Assembly: GCF_017301735.1 (NCBI RefSeq)
Contig: NZ_CP071090.1
Location: forward strand, 9,414,001-9,478,000
DNA: 64,000 nt
DNA from: Pyxidicoccus parkwaysis
GTDB taxonomy: Bacteria > Myxococcota > Myxococcia > Myxococcales > Myxococcaceae
Direction of reading: 5' to 3'
The stretch's first letter is position 1. Each line of letters begins with the position of its first letter. The position numbers and the translations under genes were made by a program. Of this stretch, positions 7,898 to 16,623 are shown piece by piece. The notes under the pieces were generated by a model that worked only from the letters and a program-made list of their open reading frames with translations, was not told the origin of the DNA and ran no database searches.

Positions 7898-9772
7898 ATG
7901 GCATCCGAGCTGATCTGCGAGACCTGCGGTCTTTCCGTTCCTCCCGACACCGCCGTGTGCCCACGCGACGGGACGGTGGTGCTGACGTCGTTCCATGTCC
8001 CCGCTCCGGCCTCCGCGCAGGAGGAGCCCAACGTCGTGGTGCGCTCGGATGGCCGGCCCATTGAGACGGGCGTGAGGGACGCGCTCATCGGCCTGCGGCT
8101 CGGTGAGTACGAGCTGCGCTCGCGCGTGGGCGTGGGTGGCATGGGGCTGGTGTACGAGGGCATCCAGCCGCTCATCGGCAAGCGCGTGGCGGTGAAGGTG
8201 CTGCGCCCCGAACTGGCCCACTCCACCGAGCAGGTGGAGCGGCTGCTCGCGGAAGCGCGCGCCGTCAACGCCATCCGCCACCGCGGCATCATCGACATCT
8301 TCGGCTTCGGGCAGGTGCCGGACGGACGTCAGTACATCGTCATGGAGTACCTGGAAGGCCAGGCGCTCGACGCGGTGCTGGCGGAGAAGAACCGGCTGCC
8401 GGTGCAGGAGGCGCTGTCCATCCTCGACGAGGTGCTCGCCGCGCTGGCGGCGGCGCACGGCGCGGGCGTGGTGCACCGCGACTTGAAGCCCAGCAACATC
8501 TTCCTCGTGAAGCAGCCGGACGGCTCGCGCTACGTGAAGGTGCTGGACTTCGGCCTCGCCAAGCGCGCGCAGACGCCCACCGGCCGCAGCGCGCAGACGC
8601 GCACGGACATGGTGGTGGGCACGCCGGAGTACATGGCGCCCGAGCAGGCCCGAGGCCAGGAGGTGGGTCCGATGACCGACCTCTACGCGCTGGGCGTCGT
8701 CACCTTCGAGATGGTGACGGGGCGGCTGCCCTTCATCGGCACCTCGCCGGTGGACCTGCTGATGAAGCACGTGGAGGCGCGCCCGCCGCGGCCCTCGGAG
8801 TTCGTCTCCGATTTGCCGCCCGCGCTGGACGCCTTCATCCTGCAGATGCTCACGAAGGACCCGGAGACGCGGCCCGGCTCCGCGGACGCGCTCCGCCAGC
8901 AGCTCCACAAGCTGCGCCGCACGCTCCGGTCCTCCACGCGCTCCAACCCGAGCGCGCCCGCGCCCGTCGACAAGTCGCGGCTGAAGGATGACGTGGACTC
9001 GCGCCGGCCGACGACGCCGGTGCCCGTGCCGCCCGAGCTGAACACGGAGCTGACGTCGCAGGAGCTGCGCGCGGCCGGAGTGCCGTCTCCCGCGCGCCGC
9101 CGCATGATGCCCATGGCCGCGGCCATCGGCGTCGCCGTGGCGCTGGTGGGCGGTGGCGTGGCCCTCGTCGGCCGAGGCTCGGGAGAGCAGCCGGTGGCAC
9201 CGGCGAAGGTGGCCGGCACTGAAGCCGCGAAGCCTCCCGCGAGTGGCGCCATCGGCAACAAGAGCCTGCCTCCCGCCACCGAGAACGGGCCGAGCACCGT
9301 GGCGGGTGCCGCCGCGACTCCAGGCACTGGCAGCGCCGCGACGAGCCCCGTGGCGAGCAGCACGCCCGCGAAGAAGGAGACGTCGCCGGACGAGAGCCAC
9401 GGTGGCGAGCCGCCACTCGCCCGCCTCGATGGGCTCGCGGGCCGCGATGCCCCCTCGACGCCCCGGTCCGCGACTTCCCGCGTGGGCGCGCGCGCCAGGG
9501 ACACGGAGCTCTCGGAGGCACCCCTCCGCGAGCCGCACGCGCTCTCCGGAAGCGTGCCCCGGCCCAGCGAGCTGCAGCGGCGCATCAAAGACCTGGAGAG
9601 CCGCATCTCCACCCTCTCCGTCGGTGGCAAGCTCACCGAGGCGGAGAGTGATGCGGCATTCAACCTGCTGGACAAGAGCGACGCCAAGGCCCGCTCCGCG
9701 AAGGCCGAGGACCGGCAGGACGCCGTGAAGCTGCTCGACTACATGGAGCGCACCTACCTCAACAAGCACTGA
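7898..9772 (+). CDS. Hanks-type Ser/Thr protein kinase with N-terminal zinc ribbon and membrane anchor
   Basis: 624-residue transmembrane kinase. A Cys4-type ribbon candidate (C7, C10, C21) opens the protein. The kinase domain spans about 70-340 with the glycine loop GVGGMGLVYEG, invariant Lys100 in VAVKVL, HRDLKPSN (catalytic Asp195), DFG at 217-219 and APEQA. A Pro/Arg-rich juxtamembrane segment leads to one helix at about 404-424 and an extracytoplasmic region of about 200 residues, Ala/Pro/Thr-rich, with a short helical C-terminus. All catalytic residues are present, so it should be active. I chose the ATG at the zinc ribbon; an upstream in-frame start at 7811 adds unconvincing residues. 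Confidence 0.93.
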   Translation: MASELICETCGLSVPPDTAVCPRDGTVVLTSFHVPAPASAQEEPNVVVRSDGRPIETGVRDALIGLRLGEYELRSRVGVGGMGLVYEGIQPLIGKRVAVKVLRPELAHSTEQVERLLAEARAVNAIRHRGIIDIFGFGQVPDGRQYIVMEYLEGQALDAVLAEKNRLPVQEALSILDEVLAALAAAHGAGVVHRDLKPSNIFLVKQPDGSRYVKVLDFGLAKRAQTPTGRSAQTRTDMVVGTPEYMAPEQARGQEVGPMTDLYALGVVTFEMVTGRLPFIGTSPVDLLMKHVEARPPRPSEFVSDLPPALDAFILQMLTKDPETRPGSADALRQQLHKLRRTLRSSTRSNPSAPAPVDKSRLKDDVDSRRPTTPVPVPPELNTELTSQELRAAGVPSPARRRMMPMAAAIGVAVALVGGGVALVGRGSGEQPVAPAKVAGTEAAKPPASGAIGNKSLPPATENGPSTVAGAAATPGTGSAATSPVASSTPAKKETSPDESHGGEPPLARLDGLAGRDAPSTPRSATSRVGARARDTELSEAPLREPHALSGSVPRPSELQRRIKDLESRISTLSVGGKLTEAESDAAFNLLDKSDAKARSAKAEDRQDAVKLLDYMERTYLNKH

Positions 9773-9812
9773 GGCGGCGCGGGGAGCTCCGCGCCGCGCT
9801 TCACGTGCTCGC

Positions 9813-10589
9813 TCACAGCGAGCGGGTGCAGGACACCGGCTGCGCCATGGCGTTGCGCGCGCGGTCCTCGCTCACCAGCTTCCAGCCCGCGAGGTCCTCC
9901 AGCAGCATGTCGCGGTTCTGCCGGATGACCGTCGGGTTCCGGCACTGCTTGAGGTCGTCGTAGTAGCCGAACGGCGGCAGCGCGAGCTGCAGCTCCGCCA
10001 GCTCCGCGAGCTGCAAGTCCCCCAGCTCGCGCTTGAAGAGCGAGTACGCCGCGTCCTCCACCCCGACGATGCCGCGCTCGAAGTAGGCGGTGGACAGGTC
10101 GTAGACGATGAGCTGGTCCTTCTGCATGAAGGAGTGCAGCCTGTGCGCGGCCACCGTCTGGGGCAGCGGCCCCTCGATGTTCAGACGGCCGGCGAGGCGC
10201 ATGGCCAGGATGCGCTCGCACCCACCGTCGCCCGGCGGCACCGTGCCCACCGTCACGCCCGCGAACAGGCGCCAGGCCCACGCGGGCCCGTCCTCGCGCG
10301 GCGTCTGGAAGTAGCGGGGGCAGCCCAGGTGCCGGATGTAGAGGGCCACCAGGTCCTTGGGCAGCCGCGAGAAGTCCGGCGGCTGGAAGGTGACGGGGCG
10401 CGGGTTCTTCTCGTACTGGCCCGCGCGAAGGCTCATCCGCTCGCCCTCGATGCTGTGCTTGAGCTGCTTCTGGACGTCGAACTCGCTCTCCAGCGGCGGC
10501 AGCCTGCTGGCCGTATAGAGATACGTCAGCGGGATGACCACGCCGGCCAGCCCCAGGAGGAACAGCACTATCCAGAGAAGACTCTTCAC
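9813..10589 (-). CDS. Membrane-anchored GT51 transglycosylase-like protein, probably catalytically inactive
   Basis: 258 residues with an N-terminal membrane helix (LLWIVLFLLGLAGVVIPL). The C-terminal half matches the peptidoglycan glycosyltransferase (GT51) pattern: DGGCERILAMRLAGRL where the family has GGSTITQQLAKNL, then QLIVYDLSTAYFERGIVGVEDAAYSLF and a LAELAELQLALPPFG end. The catalytic Glu motif EDRRFxxHxG is absent; the matching place reads RHLGCPRYF. That points to a pseudo-enzyme, perhaps scaffolding cell-wall synthesis, though a misassigned alignment is possible. GTG start. It is convergent with the kinase gene, about 40 bp away. Confidence 0.75.
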   Translation of the reverse strand: MKSLLWIVLFLLGLAGVVIPLTYLYTASRLPPLESEFDVQKQLKHSIEGERMSLRAGQYEKNPRPVTFQPPDFSRLPKDLVALYIRHLGCPRYFQTPREDGPAWAWRLFAGVTVGTVPPGDGGCERILAMRLAGRLNIEGPLPQTVAAHRLHSFMQKDQLIVYDLSTAYFERGIVGVEDAAYSLFKRELGDLQLAELAELQLALPPFGYYDDLKQCRNPTVIRQNRDMLLEDLAGWKLVSEDRARNAMAQPVSCTRSL

Positions 10590-10648
10590 CGCCCCAGGTT
10601 ACCAGGGGAGGCACGCCCCCTGCGCAACGGGATACAACCGAGCCCACC

Positions 10649-11341
10649 ATGCCTGACTGGCACCCGGCCATCGTCTCCGACACCTCGCCCTCCGCCGATG
10701 GCCTCACCGACCTCGTGCTCGACATCCAGGGGACGCCCCTGGTGGGCAGTCACGTCCACCCCGGCCAGTACGTCCGGCTGCGCCTGCCCGGACAGGAAGA
10801 GGGCCTGTTTGCCCTCGCCTCCCCGCCCGAGCCCGGGGGGACGCATTGGGAGCTCCTCCTGAAGGGCGGCAGCCCGCTGCCCGACGCGCTCATCCGCCTG
10901 CGGCCTGGGGACAGGGTGGAGGTGTCGGCGCCCGAGGGCCGGGGCTTCCCGCTGGAGCGCGCGCGGGGGCATGACCTGCTGCTCTTCGCCACCGGCTCCG
11001 GCATCTCGCCCATCCGCTCCGTCATCCGCAGCATCCGCCGAGAGAGAGACGCGTACGGCCGCGTCACGCTCTACTTCGGCGCGCGCACGCCGAGCGCCTT
11101 CGCGTACTCGGACGAGTTGCACGAGTGGGAGGCCGGAGGCATCCGCGTGGTGCGCACCGTCAGCCAGCCCGGCGCCAGCGGCTGGCAGGGGCTCACCGGC
11201 TACGTGCAGGCGCACCTGGGCGAGGAGCACCTCGAGGACGTGGTGGCCTTCATCTGCGGCCAGGCGGAGATGGTGCAGGGCGTGAAGACCACGCTCCAGG
11301 CGCGCGGCGTCCCGACGAGCGTCATCTACCTGAACTACTGA
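10649..11341 (+). CDS. FAD/NAD(P)-binding oxidoreductase, ferredoxin-reductase family
   Basis: 230-residue flavoprotein of the ferredoxin-NADP reductase superfamily that passes electrons between NAD(P)H and a partner. The N-terminal FAD barrel has HPGQYVRLRLPG and, where many members have RxYS, the variant LFALAS. The nucleotide-binding half has FATGSGISPIRSVIRS, the usual GGTGIAP region, and near the end ICGQAEMVQGV, the CGPxxM signature position. The chain ends in a Tyr, as in many family members. No iron-sulfur domain is fused, so its electron acceptor is unknown. It is divergent from the transglycosylase-like gene with a 59-bp gap, which should hold both promoters. Confidence 0.88.
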   Translation: MPDWHPAIVSDTSPSADGLTDLVLDIQGTPLVGSHVHPGQYVRLRLPGQEEGLFALASPPEPGGTHWELLLKGGSPLPDALIRLRPGDRVEVSAPEGRGFPLERARGHDLLLFATGSGISPIRSVIRSIRRERDAYGRVTLYFGARTPSAFAYSDELHEWEAGGIRVVRTVSQPGASGWQGLTGYVQAHLGEEHLEDVVAFICGQAEMVQGVKTTLQARGVPTSVIYLNY

Positions 11342-11407
11342 GGCGCGGCGGCGCTCGCGGGCGGAGCCATACGAGGCTCCGCGGAGAGACGCCTCGCACC
11401 ACCTCGG

Positions 11408-13042
11408 CTACCGAGCCGTGGCGGCGCCCTCCGCCGGAGTGACGACGGTGGGTTGCGTGTAGCGCACGTCGAGCAGCACCGCGGCCGGGTCGCTGTCTCC
11501 GCTGGCGCTGGCCACCTGCGGCGTCCACGCGGCGACGCCCACGTAGTGCCCGTCCGGGCTGAAGCGCACCCGGCGCACGGACCACCCGAACTCGTGCTCG
11601 CCCCGAGGCGCCTCGGAGCCCTCGGTGAAGAGATACACGCGCTTGTCCCAGCCGCCCGAGGCCAGCGAGTGCCCGTCCGGAGAGATGGCCGCGCTGGACA
11701 CCACGCCGTGGTGCAGCGGCCACTTGTGCAGCACCTGCCCGGAGTGCGCGTCCACCAGCGCGCCCGTGTTGTTGGGCCCCTGGGGCTCCTGCACCTTCTT
11801 CTTCTCGCGCTCGTACACGTCGCGGTTGCGCTCGGGGAGCTGCTCTGAGAGGCCCACGCCCAGCCGCTGCCCGCTCGCGTCCACGGTGACGTCGCTGACG
11901 TGCGCCGGGAAGGTGAAGTCCGAGCGCTGCGTCAGCACCAGCGTCTCCACTCCGCGCGCGCCCTCGGGAGCCCCGCTCTTCAACTTGAGGATGGCCTCCT
12001 GGGTGACTTCGTCGAAGGTCACCTCCACCTTGTCCGTGAAGGGACTGCCCAGCACGCCCTGGCTGCCCTTGGGCACGCACGAGTCACACACCGCGACGTC
12101 CACGCCCTCCAGCACCAGCGACTTGAAGCGCAGCGACTGGTTGCGCGCCAGCCGCGCCGCGGTGGTACCCAGCGCGCCCGGCAGGTTGAGCGTCTCCTTG
12201 AGCGAGGCCGCATCGATGCCCGCCGCCGAGGCCGCCGCGCTGGTGAGGACGATGGCCGGCACGCGCGCGTCCAACACGAGGGACACGGGCGCCTTGCCGC
12301 CCACCGTACCGTTCAGCACCGCGGAGCCGTCACGCCGCTCGAAGTGCACGCGCGCCACGCCGGGCCGCACCGTCTCCAGGCCCGTGTGCCACGCGCGCAC
12401 GTGCTTGTCCCAGCTCCCCGAGTACAGCGTCCCGTCCGGCGCGAAGGCCACCGCGCTCACCAGCGCCGAGTGGCCGCGCTCCTCCGAGGCGTACTCCAGC
12501 CCGGGCGCCGACAGCACCGTCAGCAGGCCCTTGAGGCTGCCCACCACCAGCCACTTCCCATTCGGGTGGAAGGCCACCGTGCCCAGCGGCTCCTCCGTGC
12601 GGCGCTCACCGCGCGGCGCTCCGGTGGCCGCGTCGAACAGGCGCACCACGCCGTCCTTGCCCGCCGTCGCCACGAGGCTGCCGTCCGGCGAGAAGGCCAC
12701 GCCCTCCACGTCGAACTCGTAGGTGTTGATGACCGGGTCCGCGAGCAGCTTCGGCGGCGACCCCAGCGACCAGATGGACAGGAAGTACTGCTTGGCGCCC
12801 AGCCGCGTGTACCCCACGCGCCCGCCCACGGGCGAGAAGGCCAGGCCCCAGATGAAGTCGCTCCGGTTGAGGACGGCCACCTGCTCCCAGCCCACCACGC
12901 TCCCGGAGAGGTAGCCGCCCGGCGTCGCCGCGAGCTTCGCCTCCACGTCCGGCGTCAGCCTCGGCGGCGCGTGTGCGCACCCCGCTCCCACCGCCAGCCA
13001 CCCACCGGCCAGCAGCGCCCCCGCAGTGCGCTTCCAGTTCAT
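11408..13042 (-). CDS. WD40-repeat lipoprotein with inserted aspartic-protease-like domain
   Basis: 544 residues with lipobox AVGAGC. WD40-type repeats fill the first and last thirds; phrases such as FSPDGSLVATAGKDGVVRLFD, FAPDGTLYSGSWDKHVRAWH and ISPDGHSLASGGWDKRVYLF are diagnostic. Between them, about residues 215-360, lies a retropepsin-like segment (VSLVLDARVPAIVLT through GSPFTDKVEVTFD). The DTG active-site triad reads DAR, so protease activity is doubtful. The ATG overlaps the TGA of the preceding lipoprotein gene by 4 bp (13039-13042), implying translational coupling and a joint role in the envelope. Confidence 0.85.
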   Translation of the reverse strand: MNWKRTAGALLAGGWLAVGAGCAHAPPRLTPDVEAKLAATPGGYLSGSVVGWEQVAVLNRSDFIWGLAFSPVGGRVGYTRLGAKQYFLSIWSLGSPPKLLADPVINTYEFDVEGVAFSPDGSLVATAGKDGVVRLFDAATGAPRGERRTEEPLGTVAFHPNGKWLVVGSLKGLLTVLSAPGLEYASEERGHSALVSAVAFAPDGTLYSGSWDKHVRAWHTGLETVRPGVARVHFERRDGSAVLNGTVGGKAPVSLVLDARVPAIVLTSAAASAAGIDAASLKETLNLPGALGTTAARLARNQSLRFKSLVLEGVDVAVCDSCVPKGSQGVLGSPFTDKVEVTFDEVTQEAILKLKSGAPEGARGVETLVLTQRSDFTFPAHVSDVTVDASGQRLGVGLSEQLPERNRDVYEREKKKVQEPQGPNNTGALVDAHSGQVLHKWPLHHGVVSSAAISPDGHSLASGGWDKRVYLFTEGSEAPRGEHEFGWSVRRVRFSPDGHYVGVAAWTPQVASASGDSDPAAVLLDVRYTQPTVVTPAEGAATAR

Positions 13043-15207
13043 GAACCCGAGCCTCCCGAGGCCGCGGCCGCCTTCTCCTTCTCCACGTTGATTTCGGTGA
13101 CGCCCTTGTTGTCGATGGAGAGCAGGAACAGCTGCTTCACCGCCTCGCGCTTGTCGTTGAAGGACGTCTTGCCCGTGGCGCCGTCGAAGTCCTTCAGGTT
13201 GGCCAGCGCCTCGCGCATCTGCGCGCGGGTCTGCGGCGCGCCGTCCTTCTTCTCGATGAGCTGGCGCAGCATGCGGCCGGAGTCATAGCCGATGGCCTCC
13301 AGCAGGCCCGGGTCCTTGCCCGTGTCCTGCTTGAAGGCCTCGCGGTACTTCTGCACGAAGCGGCGCGTGGCCGGGCGCTGCGAGTCCACGAAGAAGCCGT
13401 CCACGTACACCGAGCAGGTGACGAACTTGCCGCCGCGCTCCACCAGCTCCGGCAGCCCCGAGCGCCCCTTCGGGCTGCTCCACTGGTTGGTGCCGAAGAG
13501 CGTCACCGTCTTCAGCTCCTTCTTGCCCGTCGTCTTGCGGATGCGCTCCAAGTCACGCGGGTCGCACGCGTTGGTGACGATGTCCTCCACCGCGAGCGCC
13601 GGGGCCACGAGGCTGACGCGGCGCCAGTCGTCCGGCATGAAGATGGCGTCGAAGTCGATGATGGGCTCCACGCCCGCCTTCACCTTCTCCAGCGCCTTGC
13701 GGCGGCGGTACGCGTCCAGGTTCTCCCCCTGGATGTCCCGCACGCCGCCCACGTAGTCGCCGCGGTCCTCGAGGTAGTAGCGGCCCACCAGCTTCTTGGC
13801 TTCCGTGGTGAAGGTCGTCTGGTCGTGCGCGTAGCGCTCCGCGCCGCGGATGACGCCGCCGCGCTCCACCACGTCGTCCCAGAAGGTGTCCGCCAGCTCC
13901 ACGCCGTAGGGGATGTTGGGGTACAGCACCGCGAAGCGCTTGTAGCCCTTCACGTTCATCGCGTAGTCGGCGATGGCGTCCGCCTGCGCGGTGTTGGTCA
14001 GCATGTTGCGGAAGACGTACGTGCCCAGGTCGGTGACGCCCTCCTGGCGGCTCATCGTCAGGAGCGGCACCTGCAGCTCCTCCGCCACCAGCGCCGCGCG
14101 CTTCGTGTCGTCCCCGAGCAGGGGCCCCAGCACGGCGATGGCGCCGTCGTCGAAGGCGAGCTGCTCCATGGCCTGGCCCGTCTTGTTGACGTCGCCCTGC
14201 GTGTCCTTCACCACCAGCTCCACGTTGCTGCCCTCCAGCCCCAGCTGGATGCCGCGCAGCACCGCCTCGCCAATGGGCTGGTAGCGGCCCGTCATGGGCA
14301 GCACCACGCCCACCGTGCGGGGCTTCGCCTCCACGCGGCGGGTGGCGCGCGCGAGCAGCTCGCGGGCCTGCGGCGCGAAGGCATGGTTGGGCGCCTCCGC
14401 GAGGAAGCGGTTGAGCGTCTCCTCCAGGCGCGTCCAGTCACGCAGGTGGTAGTAGACTCGCGCCAGCTTGAAGGTGATGACGGGCCACGCCGGGTTGGAC
14501 GGGGACAGCCCCTCCGCCACGCGGGCGATGTCCACGAAGTCCGCGCGGCCCTCCACCAGCTGCTCCACGCGAGCCACCGCGGCGGCCTGCTCCTCGGGCG
14601 TCTTCGCCTCGCCGGCCTGCTCCACCGCCAGCGTCAGCGCCTGCCCGTACAGCCCGGCGCCCGCGGCGGCGCGCGCGGCCTCGGCCTGGAGCTGCTCCTT
14701 CTCCGCGCCCTCGGCGCGCTCCGCCAGGCTGGACAGCGTCTGGTACGCGTCGCGGTACGCGCCCACCTCCATGGCGGACACGGCCAGCTTGTGCTTGGCG
14801 TCATCCGCCTGCGGGTACAGCGGGTTCTCGAAGAGCAGCTCGTTGAAGGACTTGCGCGCGTTCACGAAGTCCTTCGACTCGAAGTAGAGGACGCCCGCCC
14901 GGTACAGCGCCTCCTGGCCGGCGGTGGTGGCGGGGTACGCCTTGCGCACCGCGAGGTAGGCCTCCGCGGCCTTCTTCTTGTCCGGAGCCGCCTGGGCCGT
15001 CTGCGACGCCTGCGTCAACGCGGCGTCCGCGGCGGCGTCCTTCTTCGCCTCCACGGTGGGGCGCTTGGGGAACTGGTCACCCGTGGGGACCTCTTCACCG
15101 GTGCCGCCGCCGGACGGCGTGCGGGTCTTCTGGTTGGGGCAGCCCGTCAGCGACAGGGCGGCCAGCGCGACGGCGAGCGAGCGGCGCAGGAGGGAAGAGA
15201 CGTCCAT
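13039..15207 (-). CDS. LpoA-like lipoprotein: TPR region plus periplasmic-binding-protein domain
   Basis: 722-residue lipoprotein (signal MDVSSLLRRSLAVALAALSL, lipobox LTGC). About residues 60-290 are TPR-like helical repeats (AYLAVRKAYPATTAGQEALYRAG and later). From about 305 an amino-acid-binding-protein fold follows (TVGVVLPMTGRYQPIGEAVLRGI, IAVLGPLLGDDT, YDSGRMLRQLI). This order is that of penicillin-binding-protein activator LpoA and of branched-chain amino-acid receptors, so it may regulate peptidoglycan synthesis or bind an unknown ligand. The start is uncertain: ATG 15222 is an in-frame alternative, and neither has a clear ribosome-binding site. It is translationally coupled to the WD40 lipoprotein gene. 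Confidence 0.85.
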   Translation of the reverse strand: MDVSSLLRRSLAVALAALSLTGCPNQKTRTPSGGGTGEEVPTGDQFPKRPTVEAKKDAAADAALTQASQTAQAAPDKKKAAEAYLAVRKAYPATTAGQEALYRAGVLYFESKDFVNARKSFNELLFENPLYPQADDAKHKLAVSAMEVGAYRDAYQTLSSLAERAEGAEKEQLQAEAARAAAGAGLYGQALTLAVEQAGEAKTPEEQAAAVARVEQLVEGRADFVDIARVAEGLSPSNPAWPVITFKLARVYYHLRDWTRLEETLNRFLAEAPNHAFAPQARELLARATRRVEAKPRTVGVVLPMTGRYQPIGEAVLRGIQLGLEGSNVELVVKDTQGDVNKTGQAMEQLAFDDGAIAVLGPLLGDDTKRAALVAEELQVPLLTMSRQEGVTDLGTYVFRNMLTNTAQADAIADYAMNVKGYKRFAVLYPNIPYGVELADTFWDDVVERGGVIRGAERYAHDQTTFTTEAKKLVGRYYLEDRGDYVGGVRDIQGENLDAYRRRKALEKVKAGVEPIIDFDAIFMPDDWRRVSLVAPALAVEDIVTNACDPRDLERIRKTTGKKELKTVTLFGTNQWSSPKGRSGLPELVERGGKFVTCSVYVDGFFVDSQRPATRRFVQKYREAFKQDTGKDPGLLEAIGYDSGRMLRQLIEKKDGAPQTRAQMREALANLKDFDGATGKTSFNDKREAVKQLFLLSIDNKGVTEINVEKEKAAAASGGSGS

Positions 15208-15397
15208 GGCAGGGGCGTGCATAGCAGTGGGGTGCGTCTCCGTCGACAACGGAGCAAGGGGAAGATTCCACCGGGAAACCCTCCCCTCTTGCAGTGCCCG
15301 TACCCGCGTCCGCCTGGCGTGCGGACGTCGGCTGCTTCACGCTTGCGCGGCTGTCAGCCCACGCCTGGCGCGGCCTGGGGGCCGCGCGTCACATCCT

Positions 15398-16525
15398 CTA
15401 GCCGAACAGCTCCTTCACCTTGGCGAAGAAGCTCTTGGACTGCGGGTGGGACTCCTCGCCCGCGGCCTCGGCGAACTTCTCCAGCAGCTCGCGCTGCTTC
15501 GCGGTCAGCTCCGTGGGCGTCTCCACCACCACGCGCACGTGCTGGTCGCCGCGCTGCTGGCTGTGCAGGTGGGGGATGCCCTTGCTCTTGAGCCGGAACA
15601 CCTTGCCGGACTGGGTGCCGGACGGAATGGTCATCTTCACCTTCCCGTCGAGCGTGGGGACGTCGATTTTCGCCCCCAGCGCTGCCTGGGTGAAGGAGAT
15701 GGGCACCTCGCAGAAGACCTCGTACTCCTCGCGCTGGAAGAGCGGGTGCTCCTTGACGATGACGGTGACGTACAGGTCTCCGGCCGGGCCGCCGCGGTCT
15801 CCGGGCTCGCCCATGCCGGACAGGCGCACGCGGGTGCCGTTGTCCACGCCGCCCGGAATCGCCACCTCGATGACCTCTTCCGAGGGCACCTTGCCGCTGC
15901 CCTTGCAGCGCGGGCACGGGTCCGGCACCACGGCGCCGGTGCCGCCGCAGTCACCGCACGGACGGGACACGGCGAAGAAGCCCTGCGTGTAGCGCACCTC
16001 GCCCGCGCCGCCGCACGTGGAGCACGGCCGGGGCCCCGCGCCGCTCTTGCTGCCGGTGCCGGTGCACGTCTCGCACTTCTTCGGACGCGGAATGGTCACC
16101 TTGGGACGGCAGCCGAAGGCCGCCTCCTCGAAGGTGATTTCGAGGTTGTAGCGCAGGTCCGCGCCACGCGAGCTCGTCCGGCGGCCACCCCGGGCGCCCC
16201 CGAAGATGTCGCCGAAAATCTCCCCGAAGATGTCGTTGATGTTGACGCCCTGGAAGCCGCCGCCGGCGCCGCCGAACCCCTCGAAGGGGTTGCCCGAGTG
16301 GCCGAAGCGGTCGTACTTCGCCCGGCGCTCGGGGTCGCTCAAAACCTCGTAGGCTTCCGAGGCCTCCTTGAACTTCTCCTCGGCCTCGTGGTTCCCCGGG
16401 TTGCGGTCCGGATGGTACTGGAGCGCCACCTTGCGAAACGCGCTCTTGAGCTCCTGCGCGGAGACCGACTTCTGGACGCCGAGGACCTCGTAGTAGTCGC
16501 GCTTCTGACCCGCCGCACCTGCCAT
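15398..16525 (-). CDS. dnaJ: Chaperone DnaJ
   Basis: Class I J-protein co-chaperone of 375 residues that delivers clients to DnaK and stimulates its ATPase. The J domain holds YHPDRNPGN (HPD motif), then a Gly/Phe-rich linker (GFGGAGGGFQG), the four zinc motifs CETCTGTG, CSTCGGAG, CGDCGGTG and CPRCKGSG, and the C-terminal substrate-binding domain. Length and order match the family. No dnaK or grpE lies nearby, so this copy is transcribed alone. A sigma-70-like promoter and an adjacent palindrome precede it. Confidence 0.97.
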   Translation of the reverse strand: MAGAAGQKRDYYEVLGVQKSVSAQELKSAFRKVALQYHPDRNPGNHEAEEKFKEASEAYEVLSDPERRAKYDRFGHSGNPFEGFGGAGGGFQGVNINDIFGEIFGDIFGGARGGRRTSSRGADLRYNLEITFEEAAFGCRPKVTIPRPKKCETCTGTGSKSGAGPRPCSTCGGAGEVRYTQGFFAVSRPCGDCGGTGAVVPDPCPRCKGSGKVPSEEVIEVAIPGGVDNGTRVRLSGMGEPGDRGGPAGDLYVTVIVKEHPLFQREEYEVFCEVPISFTQAALGAKIDVPTLDGKVKMTIPSGTQSGKVFRLKSKGIPHLHSQQRGDQHVRVVVETPTELTAKQRELLEKFAEAAGEESHPQSKSFFAKVKELFG

Positions 16526-16564
16526 CGATTACAACCCCTGGAAATTGCTGGACTTTCCGCGAAA

Positions 16565-16580
16565 GCTCAGGACCCTGAGC
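16565..16580. promoter_or_regulatory. Palindrome at the predicted dnaJ transcription start
   Basis: A perfect 7-bp inverted repeat, GCTCAGG-AC-CCTGAGC, sits just downstream of the predicted -10 box and about 40 bp before the dnaJ ATG. Its position over the likely transcription start suits a repressor operator. It is not the CIRCE element bound by HrcA. The function is inferred from position only. Confidence 0.4.
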
Positions 16581-16581
16581 C

Positions 16582-16609
16582 ACTATAACGCAGCGAAAAG
16601 CCTCAGCAA
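16582..16609 (-). promoter_or_regulatory. Candidate sigma-70-type promoter for dnaJ
   Basis: Read on the minus strand: TTGCTG (complement of 16604-16609), a 16-bp spacer, then TATAGT (complement of 16582-16587). The short stretch is AT-richer than its surroundings and points toward dnaJ. Confidence 0.45.
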
Positions 16610-16623
16610 TCCAGGGCCGTCAC

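Noticed and set aside
5759..9769. A 1336-codon minus-strand reading frame across the Gly-rich lipoprotein and kinase genes
   Set aside because: It is the antisense of two well-supported genes; Gly and Ala codons in a GC-rich genome leave the opposite frame open. Its translation shows no family pattern.
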